The translations under genes were made by a program, and so were the position numbers. From contig CAMIFC010000001.1 in NCBI GenBank assembly GCA_946220775.1, forward strand, positions 256,245-320,244: a stretch of DNA of 64,000 nucleotides. The letters run 5' to 3'. This DNA is from an uncultured Corynebacterium sp. (GTDB taxonomy: Bacteria; Actinomycetota; Actinomycetes; Mycobacteriales; Mycobacteriaceae). Under the pieces are notes generated by a model. That model did not search any database. It saw only the letters and a program-made list of their open reading frames with translations, and was not told where the DNA came from. Shown here piece by piece: positions 16,929 through 25,578 of the stretch (within the stretch, counting starts at the first letter, position 1; each line of letters begins with the position of its first letter).

Positions 16929-18258
16929 GTGGCAAATAAGGATAATTTAAGCAATTCATCCACCAAAGGTCGCTTGTTTGGTTGGCACCTTCACGGGGAT
17001 GGTAAGACCATCGAACCGGGTGGTGTTGTCGCGCCCGAGGAGCGCTTGAGCTGGGGCCGAACCATTGGCATCGGCATGCAGCACGTCATCGCGATGTTTG
17101 GTGCGACACTGCTGGTTCCGACGATCACAGGCTTTCCAGTCAATACCACCTTGCTGTTTTCTGGGCTAGGGACGATTCTGTTCTTGCTGGTGACCCGGAA
17201 CCGACTGCCGTCCTACCTGGGAAGTTCGTTCGCATTCCTGGCGCCGCTGTCGGCGACGCAGGCGGAGGCCTTTGCAGCGCAGCTTGGTGGTGTGGCAGCA
17301 ACGGGCGCGTTGCTGTTTCTGATTGGTGTGCTGGTCAACTTTGCTGGTCGCCGGGTGATTGATGCGGTGATGCCCCCGGCGGTCACGGGCGCGATTGTTG
17401 CGCTCATTGGCCTGAATTTGGCCCCGACTGCGACTGGCAATGTTGAGGAACAGCCGCTAATCGCGGGGGTTACGCTGGTGGCGATTTTGCTGTTCACTGT
17501 CGTTGGTCGGGGTTTGGTTGGTCGGCTGGGCATTCTGCTGGGGGGTGCTGGTGGGGTGGATGTTCGCCTTCGTGTCGGGTGGTGTCTCGGATGAAGCGAA
17601 ACAGCATGTGGCAGATGCGCCGTGGTTGGGGCTGCCACACTTCGAAACTCCAGTTTTTACGGTCACGGCTGTGACGATTACTTTGCCAGTTGTGGTGGTG
17701 CTGATCGCAGAAAATGTTGGTCACGTGAAGGCTGTGTCGACCATGACGGGGCGGAACCTGGACGATTTGGCTGGTCGTGCCCTCATGGCTGATGGCGCGT
17801 CGACGATCATGGCTGGTGGCTTGGGTGGTTCGGGAACGACCACGTATGCGGAGAATATCGGTGTGATGGCTGCGACGCGGGTGTATTCGTCGGCGGCTTA
17901 TTGGGTGGCTGCTGTGACCGCGATGGTGTTGGCGTTTATCCCGAAGTTCGGTGCTGCAATCTTGACGATTCCGGGGGGCGTGCTCGGCGGAGCAACGTTG
18001 GTGTTGTACGGCATGATTGGGCTGCTGGGTGTGCGGATCTGGATGGATAGCAAGGTTTCGCTGACGGATCCGGTGAACTTGTCGGCGGCTGCGGTGGCAT
18101 TGATCGTGGGGATCGGTAATTTGAGCCTTAACATTGGCTCGATTCCGCTGGAAGGTATTGCGTGGGGTTCGGTGGGCATTATCATTGGCTACCCGATTTT
18201 GCGGTGGCTTTATGACAATGTCGGGGAAGGGCGGTTTAACCGTCTCGATCGACGATGA
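16929..18258 (+). pseudogene. uraA: Uracil permease (NCS2 family), frameshifted
   Basis: Encodes a UraA/PyrP-type uracil:proton symporter in two frames. The first half has MQHVIAMFGATLLVP and LPSYLGSSFAFLAP; the second has TTTYAENIGVMAATRVYS and TLVLYGMIGLLGVRIW. The frame breaks at a run of six G at 17540-17545. Removing one G restores the expected GILLGVLVGWMFAFVSGGV and a single protein of about 442 residues with the usual 12-14 membrane segments. No other lesion is visible, so this may be a recent mutation, a variable homopolymer or a sequencing error. The start is uncertain (GTG 16929 chosen; GTG 16905 also possible). The 3' end overlaps sugR by 23 bp, tail to tail. Confidence 0.85.
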
Positions 18259-19036
18259 CCACTTCGATCCCGCAGTCCCTGAGCTGCGGGACGTAGGTGT
18301 CAGGGACGGAATCATCGGTGATGACGACGTCCACGTCATTGGGGGAAGCGAAGCTGACGATATAGTCGAGCCCGAATTTGGTGGAATCGCACAGTGTGAC
18401 CACCGTGTCTGAATAGGCGATCATTGCGCGTTTGATTGCTGCCTCGGCTGCGTCATGGGTGGACATGCCGTGGTTGATCGTGAACGCGTCGGTTCCGATG
18501 AAGGCGATGTCGGCACGAAGTAGGGCGAGTGCTTGTAATGCGACTTCACCCACGACTGCCTGGGATTGGGCGCGGATCTGACCGCCTAAGAGCTGAACCC
18601 GAATGCGGGGGTCCGTGGACAATAGCAGCGCGTTATGGGGCGAGTTCGTGACGACAGTGAGGGAGAAGTCGTCGGTGATTTCTTCGGCGAAGTCGACGAT
18701 CTCTTCGGCGATCATCGCGGTGGTTGTTCCCGAGTCCAGGAAGATGGTGCCACCGTTCATGGGGACGAAATTGACCGCCGCGCGACCAATGGCTTGCTTC
18801 GCCAGCGCTGCCGAATTCTTGCGTGTTTCGAGGGGCACGTATTCTGTCTGAAACTGGCGGGCTGGAACGGCGCCACCATGGACCCTATAGAGCTTGCCTT
18901 CGGCGGTGAGCTGGGAGAGATCACGCCGAATCGTTTCTGCTGTGACCCCAAAATGTTGGGCGAGGTCGGTGACTGCCACGCGCCCTTGTACTGCGGCGAG
19001 AGAAGTGATCTGGCGCCGTCGTTCAACTGACAACAC
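18236..19036 (-). CDS. sugR: DeoR-family sugar regulator SugR
   Basis: A 266-residue DeoR-type repressor. The N-terminal HTH reads RRRQITSLAAVQGRVAVTDL, then AQHFGVTAETIRRDLSQL; the C-terminal sensor has the DeoRC motifs IFLDSGTTT and VVTNSPHNALLL. In C. glutamicum sugR sits beside lexA and represses PTS and glycolytic genes in response to sugar phosphates; the adjacent lexA here supports the name. The neighbouring fruK, ptsI and fructose PTS genes of C. glutamicum are absent, replaced by uraA. GTG start at 19036. Confidence 0.85.
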   Translation of the reverse strand: MLSVERRRQITSLAAVQGRVAVTDLAQHFGVTAETIRRDLSQLTAEGKLYRVHGGAVPARQFQTEYVPLETRKNSAALAKQAIGRAAVNFVPMNGGTIFLDSGTTTAMIAEEIVDFAEEITDDFSLTVVTNSPHNALLLSTDPRIRVQLLGGQIRAQSQAVVGEVALQALALLRADIAFIGTDAFTINHGMSTHDAAEAAIKRAMIAYSDTVVTLCDSTKFGLDYIVSFASPNDVDVVITDDSVPDTYVPQLRDCGIEVVIVDRDG

Positions 19037-19107
19037 GTCTGGACTAGCCCCTCAATTCGGTTTACTACGGATAGAGAATAACGTCTGAGCCCCTAGGGAT
19101 ATCGCCG

Positions 19108-19860
19108 CTAGATCTTGCGCAGAACTGCCGCAACCTTGCCGAGAATCTGGGCATCGTTGCCTGAGATGGGATCGAAAAGGTCGTTGTGCGGTAGTAACCA
19201 TACCCCGTCTTGATCCCGGTGGAATTCTTTGACTGTTGCTTCCCCGTCAATCATCGCGGCAACGAAATCACCGAGTTCTGCTGAGGCCTGGGAACGCACC
19301 ACGACCCAGTCGCCATTGAAAATGCCTGCATCGTGCATGGATTCTCCTATGACCTGGAGCAAGAACAGCTCGCCACCAGACCCCACGAGCTCTTGAGGAA
19401 GAGGAAAGTGTGCTTCTACATTTTGTTCGGCAAGGATCGGGGTTCCGGCCGCAATCTGGCCGACGACGGGTACGTATGTGGCGTCTGGACGTTCATCGCT
19501 GGCGTTGCTGATGGTCTGGCTCGGGCGGCGGCCAGGCTTCGGGTGATTCGAAATGTTCTCCTGGCTTTCGGAGAATGCGCGAACATCAAAGGCACGTGGC
19601 TTATTGTCTTCTCTGCGCAGGTAGCCCTTTTCCTCTAATTGTGTGAGGTGATAGGAGACCGAGGACGTTGATTGTAAGCCCACTGCATTGGCGATCTCGC
19701 GGATGCTCGGTGGGTAGCCCCGAAGCGTTGTTGAATCCTGGATGACTTGGACGATCCTGCGTTGACGGTCGCTGAGGGCGCCCTTGCGATTACTATCGCT
19801 CTCGCTTTTACGTGGTCGACCGGGGCGACGGCGGGGAGTGTCGTCTGCGGGGGTATCCAT
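19108..19860 (-). CDS. lexA: SOS repressor LexA
   Basis: A 250-residue LexA. The N-terminal winged HTH contains SIREIANAVGLQSTSSVSYH. The self-cleavage site is Ala138-Gly139 (GQIAAGTP), with the catalytic dyad Ser174 (GESMHD) and Lys211 (ATVKEF). A 30-residue Pro/Arg-rich N-terminal extension is common in corynebacteria. ATG 19860 follows GAGGAGC. The divergent intergenic region holds two candidate SOS boxes and a -10 (TATACT, complement of 19899-19904), indicating autoregulation. Confidence 0.97.
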   Translation of the reverse strand: MDTPADDTPRRRPGRPRKSESDSNRKGALSDRQRRIVQVIQDSTTLRGYPPSIREIANAVGLQSTSSVSYHLTQLEEKGYLRREDNKPRAFDVRAFSESQENISNHPKPGRRPSQTISNASDERPDATYVPVVGQIAAGTPILAEQNVEAHFPLPQELVGSGGELFLLQVIGESMHDAGIFNGDWVVVRSQASAELGDFVAAMIDGEATVKEFHRDQDGVWLLPHNDLFDPISGNDAQILGKVAAVLRKI

Positions 19861-19969
19861 GGGTGCTCCTCAATTGTGCGATCCGTAGTTTCGTCAAGAG
19901 TATATCAGGACTCTATCACCTGAGTGTTCGAAAATGTTCCGCTAGAAATCGAACGACTCTCGACTTGTG

Positions 19970-20022
19970 TCGAACATGCGTGCTACATTAAATTCTGTTA
20001 GGAACTTCGAACACGTGATTGA
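19970..20022. promoter_or_regulatory. Candidate LexA boxes in the lexA-divS intergenic region
   Basis: Two sites start with the conserved half TCGAACA: 19970-19985 and 20007-20022 (TCGAACACGTGATTGA). Against the consensus TCGAACANNTGTTCGA they match 11 and 12 of 14 fixed positions by hand. They lie between divergent lexA and a divS-like gene, where C. glutamicum also has LexA control. Confidence 0.6.
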
Positions 20023-20109
20023 TAGAGAGGGTTTGGCGGGGAATTTTGTCCGTCCGGGCTGGTTGTATGGGTTGCGTTCGACAAAGACAAGATTGACCAC
20101 CCGGCAGCT

Positions 20110-20655
20110 GTGTATCGCAGCAGCTCGGACATAGATTGGAGCAGGATCCCGTTGAGTGACGCACCACTAAAGTCCATCACACCCTCTCCCGCTCGTAGGG
20201 AAGAATTTGCGCTCCCCAGGCCGGCCGCTCGCAGCACCTCCGTGCTGCGAGCTCATGTTGAGACGAAGAATCGATTGGAGCCTATTCCAGGGCATAGTTT
20301 TGGATTCAATTCAACGCCAAAATCGAACACGTTGGGCATGGAGCGGGCGATTGTTCCCACGAAGATGCAGCGCAAGCGTCGGCAGAGGATCGCGGTTGCC
20401 GTTGGCGCCGATTATGGCTACATAATGGAGCATCACCGGACTGCGCGTCCGCTGCCGTGGCACAAGAAGGCGCTCCGACAAATGCGGCGTTTCGCCGAGT
20501 CGCCGGGTGGAGTCCTGATTTCTGCGTCTATGATCGCGATATCTCTGGGCTTGGCCCCAGCGGTCGCGTTGAACTCTGCCCCGGAGCCGGCGCCTCACAT
20601 CGTTGTGGAGGACACGGAACCGGTGGGAGTCCACCAGGTACCGAAGGGGAATTAA
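20110..20655 (+). CDS. divS: DivS-like small membrane protein (SOS cell-division suppressor candidate)
   Basis: A 181-residue frame divergent from lexA and followed by nrdR, the position of divS in C. glutamicum, whose product suppresses division during the SOS response. The N-terminal 75 residues are polar and low in complexity; a basic segment (KMQRKRRQR) is followed by one membrane helix, SPGGVLISASMIAISLG continuing through LAPAVAL. The start is uncertain: GTG 20110 gives the longest frame, while ATG 20338 would leave 105 residues. A perfect 11-bp hairpin lies inside the 5' part (20227-20252). The name rests mainly on synteny. Confidence 0.55.
   Translation: MYRSSSDIDWSRIPLSDAPLKSITPSPARREEFALPRPAARSTSVLRAHVETKNRLEPIPGHSFGFNSTPKSNTLGMERAIVPTKMQRKRRQRIAVAVGADYGYIMEHHRTARPLPWHKKALRQMRRFAESPGGVLISASMIAISLGLAPAVALNSAPEPAPHIVVEDTEPVGVHQVPKGN
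20227..20252 (+). other. Perfect 11-bp inverted repeat in the 5' part of the divS-like frame
   Basis: GCTCGCAGCAC (20227-20237) and GTGCTGCGAGC (20242-20252) are exact complements separated by CTCC. No T-run follows. If translation starts downstream at 20338, this lies in the leader and could be a regulatory structure. Confidence 0.6.
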
Positions 20656-20715
20656 CGCTTGTCACGCAAACGTGCGATAGGGGAGTAGTCGCAGTGGCGG
20701 GCTAGACTTAGCGCT

Positions 20716-21210
20716 GTGTTGTGTCCAACGTGCCGTTCAAAAGAGTCAAGAGTCATCGATTCGCGGGTGGTTGAAGGCGGAGTGGCAATCCGCCGGCGTC
20801 GTGAATGCGCGCGCTGCAAAAATCGATTCACCACCGTCGAGCGATCGGTTCTACTCGTGACCAAGCGCAATGGGGTCACAGAAGAATTCAGCAGGGAAAA
20901 AGTCATTAAAGGCGTGCGCCGGGCCTGCCAAGGCCGGGACGTTTCTGACGATCAACTCAAACGCCTCGCTCACGAGGTGGAACAAAGCGTTCGAGCCAAC
21001 CACGGATCCCAGGTCAACACCCACGAAATTGGCCTCGCCATCCTCCCACCACTGCGAAGCCTCGACGAGGTTGCGTACTTACGTTTCGCCTCGGTCTACA
21101 AATCCTTCAGCTCGGCAGAAGACTTCGAGAAGGAAATCGACTACCTCCGCCGACATCGAGATGCCGGGCTGAGCTACCTCGGGGAGACCAGCGCCGAAAT
21201 ACCTCACTAG
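20716..21210 (+). CDS. nrdR: Transcriptional repressor NrdR
   Basis: A 164-residue ATP/dATP-sensing repressor of ribonucleotide reductase genes. The zinc ribbon uses Cys3, Cys6, Cys31 and Cys34, followed by the usual RRRRECARCKNRFTTVER; the ATP-cone domain begins RNGVTEEFSREKVIKGVRRA. GTG 20716 lies 7 nt after TAGACT (20703-20708), so the message is probably leaderless. The TAG stop overlaps the hrpA stop on the other strand. Confidence 0.96.
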   Translation: MLCPTCRSKESRVIDSRVVEGGVAIRRRRECARCKNRFTTVERSVLLVTKRNGVTEEFSREKVIKGVRRACQGRDVSDDQLKRLAHEVEQSVRANHGSQVNTHEIGLAILPPLRSLDEVAYLRFASVYKSFSSAEDFEKEIDYLRRHRDAGLSYLGETSAEIPH

Positions 21211-24200
21211 CGGATCTTGTCCGCAGTCTTTCGAATCCGCTGCAAAGATACACTGCGTGCCGTCCCCAACTGCTGAGCGAAAAGGCTCACCTTGAACTCT
21301 TCGATCTGCCAGCGCAAATCCTTGACCTGCGGCAGCGCATGTCGATCCTTGGGTAACCGATCCAGCAAGCCCTGGTAGATCTTCATCGCCTCGCGCACCT
21401 GGTCGTTCGCATGCGCCTCACGGTCAGGGTCAGTCTCCAGAAGCTCCAGCCGCGCCTTCATAGCCTCCACGTACCTGGGCACATGCTGCAGACGTTGAAT
21501 CCCGTACGTCACCAAGGCATGTGGCTGCAACAGGAATCTAGCCTGCACCGCCATTTCCTTAATCGCCTCGCCCGACCAGGCTTCCAGCTCAGATTCAATC
21601 GAGCTGACCGCCAGCACTGCGGGGGCGACCGCCACGATGAGTTGGCGGATGAGCCCCGGCGCCTTGTCCCGAGCGGTCTTCACCGCCTGCTGGAACGCAT
21701 CCGGAGTCCGGATCACCGGGCCTACCTGCTGCAACAACTGGCGACATGCAGCTACCCGAGCATCTTCGACCAGCGCCTTCACACCACCGTGGGGATAGTT
21801 CTCCATCGCCACACGTTGGCGCAGCGGAAGCCCCTTGATCATTTGGGCCGGCGAAATCGGCACAGCTTCGACCATCAAATCCAGCACAGACGCGAATTGT
21901 TGGCCTGCCGCCGAGCGCTCCGTGGGGAAGGCCCGCAAAGTGAATCGAACTGCACGGTGCCCGATTTCTCCCTGCGAAAATTCCGCGACCACCGCAGGGA
22001 AGGCGTTCACCGTCTGTCCGTCGACCACCGTTTCGATCTTCACGGGGATGTCGCCAATGCTGTCGGCAGTCCACTCGTCGGTCTGCATGAGCACGCCCCC
22101 AGTGCGAGCTCCGCCTTCGGCCTTCTTCGCATTCTTCTTGCCTGCGTCGTTGCCACGCTTACGGTGCATCGCAGCGTCGCTGGGGTTTGCACCCTTCGTC
22201 TTTTTTAAGGACGCCGACCTCGCCGTAGCCGTTGCAATAGCCTGATGTACCTCACCAGCCAGGCTTTGCTGTAGCTTCGCCAAGTCCCTGCTGGATTCCA
22301 ACACGTGACCTCGGCGATCAATGATGGCAAAGTTCATGCGGAGGTGATCGGGTACCCGGTCCCAGTCGAAGTCGTCGGTATTCATCCCTCGACCACCGCA
22401 TTGTCGTAGCGCGTTCGCGAGGGATTCGTCGATCGGCTTCTCGAACGGCACCATGTTCTCGAGTGCCCGATCAGCGAAGTTCGTCGCTGGGACGACTGAC
22501 GTGCGCAGCGCCTTGGGCAGGGACCGGATCAGCGCAACACACAATTCGGATCGCATGCCGGCCACCAACCACTGGGTTTGCGAGGCATCGACGTTTGCCA
22601 GCAAGGGCAGTGGAACCGACATGGTGATGCCATCAGCGGGATCTGTTGGGTCGAAAACGTAGCTGAGGTCGAACTCCAAGGAGCCCTGGCGCCAGTGGTC
22701 GGGGAATTCATTGGCAGCCGCTGCACCCGCTTCGTCACCAATCAGCGCGTCGAGGGAGAAGTTCAGCAGCTCTGGAGTCTTATGGCGCGCCTTCTTCCAC
22801 CAAGAATCAAAGTGTCGCGCGGAGATGACAGTGTCGGGCAGCTTGGCGTCATAAAAATCGAACAGTGCATCGTCGTCGATGACGATGTCGCGACGACGGG
22901 CCTTGTCCTCGAGCTCACCTGCTTCGGCAAGCAGTTGCTGATTGTGCTCAAAGAACTTGTGGTGGGTGCGCCAATCGCCTTCGACCAGTGCCTTGCGGAT
23001 GAACATCTGGCGAGCTTCGCCAGGATTAATCCGGCCGAGGTTGACGCGTCGATCCGTTATGATCGGCAAGCCCAGCATGAGTGCCTTTTCGTGCACCATG
23101 GCTGCGCCGCGCTTGCTGGACCAAAATGGTTCTGAGTAGTTGTACTTCACCAGCTGCGGGGCGATGCGCTCCACCCACTCGGGGCGGATCGGACCGATCG
23201 TGCGGGCAAAGACTTGGGATGTTTCGACCAGCTCCGCGGCCATGACCCACTGCGGGGGTTTCTTCGCCAGCAGTGAGCTCGGGTGGACGACGAAATGGCT
23301 ATTGCGGGTGCCTTGGAATTGGCGGGAATTGCCCTCCCGCATTCCGATGTGGGTGATCAGACCACTCAAGATGGCCTGATGGACAGTATCTTCGGGAACG
23401 GAATCGGTGTCGAAGCGCAATTCGCGAACATGGGCGACATCCGGAATGGGCCACTGCAGATCCTTTGCAACATTGAGCAACTGACGGACCAGATCCATCC
23501 ACTCGCGAACCCGCATGTAGTGAATGAACTCCTGCTGGCACAGCTTGCGGAACTGGTTGCCGCTGAGTTCACTGCGCCGTTCCTGGAGGTAGTTCCACAG
23601 CGCTAAGACCGACACGAAGTCGGAATTCCCCGCGAAGCGCGCATGGAGCTGGTCAGCTTGCTGCTGCTTTTCCATGGGGCGTTCCCGGACATCTTGAATC
23701 GATAGGGCAGCCACGATGATCGTTACGAACTCTAGGACGCCACTACTGTGCGCGGCCACCATCATGCGAGCCAGACGCGGATCGGTAGGAATGCGAGCTA
23801 GCTGGCGGCCAATGCTCGTCAGTCGGTCAGAGTTATCCGAACCGCCCTTAAACGCACCTAGTTCTTGGAGCAATGCCACGCCGTCCCGGATCGCGCGCTG
23901 ATCCGGCGCCTGAAGGAAGGGGAACTGGGCGATGTCACCCAATCCCAGGTTGGCCATCGCGAGGATCACGCTGGCCAGGTGGGTACGAAGAATCTCGGGG
24001 TCAGTGAACTCCGGGCGGGCCAAGAAATTGTCTTCGGAGTACAAGCGGATGGCAATGCCATCGGCCACACGGCCACTTCGACCAGAGCGCTGCTTCGCGC
24101 TTGCCTGGCTGATTTCCTCCACGGGCAGTCGCTGCACCTTCGTGCGGTTGGAGTACCTGGATATGCGCGCGTAACCAGTGTCGATCACGTAGTGGATTCC

Positions 24201-25346
24201 GGGAACGGTCAGGGATGTTTCGGCAATGTTGGTCGCCAGGACGATTCGTCGTCGGGAACCGGGGTGGAACACGCGGTGCTGTTCGGCGTTCGACAACCGG
24301 CCGAAGAGGGGGAGGATGTCGACGCCGGCTCCGCGCCGCCCGCGGTTGAAGTGGCGTTCCAACGCGTCCGCTGCATCCCGGATTTCCCGCTCACCGGAGA
24401 AGAAGCACAGGATGTCGCCAGGGCCCTCCCGCATTAACTCATTGGCAGCGGCGATTAACCCATCGAGGGGATCTTCGTCGATGACGGTGATCTCACCCGT
24501 CTGTGGATTCGTCTGCTCGATCTCCAGGGGTCGGTAACGGATCTCTACCGGGTAGGTGCGGCCGGATACTTCAATGATGGGCGCGGGGTTGCCGTCGGCA
24601 TCCGCGAAGTGCTTGGCGAAGCTCTCCGGGTCAATCGTTGCAGAGGTGATGATGATCTTGAGATCCGGGCGCTTCGGCATCAGGTTCTTCAAGTAACCCA
24701 ACAGGAAGTCAATGTTGAGGCTGCGCTCGTGAGCCTCATCGACAATGATCGTGTCGTATTCGCGCAGCAACCGATCGCGTTGAATCTCATTGAGAAGCAC
24801 ACCGTCCGTCATGAGCTTGATCGCACTATTTTGCTTCAGGGTGTCATCGAAGCGGATCTTATAGCCCACCAGGCTATCCGGCTGACCGATCGACTGGCCG
24901 AGCTCGTAGGAGATGCGTTCCGCCACACTGCGAGCAGCGATACGCCGAGGCTGGGTATGGCCGATGCGTTGGCGCCGCCCTCGCCCGAGTTCCAGGCACA
25001 TCTTGGGAATCTGCGTGGTCTTACCCGAACCGGTCTCGCCGGCAATGATCACGACCTGATTGTCCTGGATGAGGGACATGATCTCGTCCCGGCTTTCGGA
25101 GACCGGCAGATCCTTGGGGAAGGAAATCTTAGGAATCTGTCGATCCTGCGCTGGAAGCTGAGGTGCGCCGTGCCGATGGCTGTGGCGTTGTTGGCGGTGT
25201 TGCTGTTGGTCTTGGGAGCGGCGTGTTCTCCGCCGACGCTGCGACCGCCTCTTTTGAGACCGATTTTGCTGTGGCCCCCGGCGTGTCGGCGATCCTTGCT
25301 GCTCGGTTGCCGACGTGTGCTTCTGATCCTCAAATTCCCTGCTCAT
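21207..25346 (-). CDS. hrpA: ATP-dependent RNA helicase HrpA
   Basis: A 1379-residue DEAH-box RNA helicase of normal length for HrpA. After a 70-residue Arg/Gln/His-rich basic tail come Walker A GETGSGKT (residues 103-110), motif II DEAH in IIVDEAHERSL, motif III SAT, and motif VI QRSGRSGRVADG. HA2, OB-fold and the long DUF3418 C-terminal domain follow. E. coli HrpA resolves stalled ribosomes and processes some mRNAs. It is convergent with nrdR, with the two stop codons sharing bases at 21207-21210. Confidence 0.96.
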   Translation of the reverse strand: MSREFEDQKHTSATEQQGSPTRRGPQQNRSQKRRSQRRRRTRRSQDQQQHRQQRHSHRHGAPQLPAQDRQIPKISFPKDLPVSESRDEIMSLIQDNQVVIIAGETGSGKTTQIPKMCLELGRGRRQRIGHTQPRRIAARSVAERISYELGQSIGQPDSLVGYKIRFDDTLKQNSAIKLMTDGVLLNEIQRDRLLREYDTIIVDEAHERSLNIDFLLGYLKNLMPKRPDLKIIITSATIDPESFAKHFADADGNPAPIIEVSGRTYPVEIRYRPLEIEQTNPQTGEITVIDEDPLDGLIAAANELMREGPGDILCFFSGEREIRDAADALERHFNRGRRGAGVDILPLFGRLSNAEQHRVFHPGSRRRIVLATNIAETSLTVPGIHYVIDTGYARISRYSNRTKVQRLPVEEISQASAKQRSGRSGRVADGIAIRLYSEDNFLARPEFTDPEILRTHLASVILAMANLGLGDIAQFPFLQAPDQRAIRDGVALLQELGAFKGGSDNSDRLTSIGRQLARIPTDPRLARMMVAAHSSGVLEFVTIIVAALSIQDVRERPMEKQQQADQLHARFAGNSDFVSVLALWNYLQERRSELSGNQFRKLCQQEFIHYMRVREWMDLVRQLLNVAKDLQWPIPDVAHVRELRFDTDSVPEDTVHQAILSGLITHIGMREGNSRQFQGTRNSHFVVHPSSLLAKKPPQWVMAAELVETSQVFARTIGPIRPEWVERIAPQLVKYNYSEPFWSSKRGAAMVHEKALMLGLPIITDRRVNLGRINPGEARQMFIRKALVEGDWRTHHKFFEHNQQLLAEAGELEDKARRRDIVIDDDALFDFYDAKLPDTVISARHFDSWWKKARHKTPELLNFSLDALIGDEAGAAAANEFPDHWRQGSLEFDLSYVFDPTDPADGITMSVPLPLLANVDASQTQWLVAGMRSELCVALIRSLPKALRTSVVPATNFADRALENMVPFEKPIDESLANALRQCGGRGMNTDDFDWDRVPDHLRMNFAIIDRRGHVLESSRDLAKLQQSLAGEVHQAIATATARSASLKKTKGANPSDAAMHRKRGNDAGKKNAKKAEGGARTGGVLMQTDEWTADSIGDIPVKIETVVDGQTVNAFPAVVAEFSQGEIGHRAVRFTLRAFPTERSAAGQQFASVLDLMVEAVPISPAQMIKGLPLRQRVAMENYPHGGVKALVEDARVAACRQLLQQVGPVIRTPDAFQQAVKTARDKAPGLIRQLIVAVAPAVLAVSSIESELEAWSGEAIKEMAVQARFLLQPHALVTYGIQRLQHVPRYVEAMKARLELLETDPDREAHANDQVREAMKIYQGLLDRLPKDRHALPQVKDLRWQIEEFKVSLFAQQLGTARSVSLQRIRKTADKIR

Positions 25347-25455
25347 TAGGGGTTCATTCTAACAATGTCCCACTAAGTAGTCACAGCCGAGTTGAAACGC
25401 TCCAGGAAAATATTGCCCTCCGAGTGTAATATGTATGAGTTTATTCATTTCCAGG

Positions 25456-25485
25456 TTTTTCAGGACGCCACACCCTACACTTTTT
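25456..25485 (+). repeat. Intergenic copy of the GGACGCCA repeat (extended form)
   Basis: A T tract, then CAGGACGCCACACCCTACAC and a second T tract. The core and its C-rich 3' flank match the copy at 16841-16861 in 18 of 21 positions. It lies between the divergent hrpA and ceramidase genes. Confidence 0.6.
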
Positions 25486-25578
25486 AAAGCAAAAGGTATT
25501 CGACTGTCTGAAAGAAGAAACGTGGGTAATCACTGCAATTCGCACTGTACGCCGGACGTGACCGCTGCGGAAGCAACC

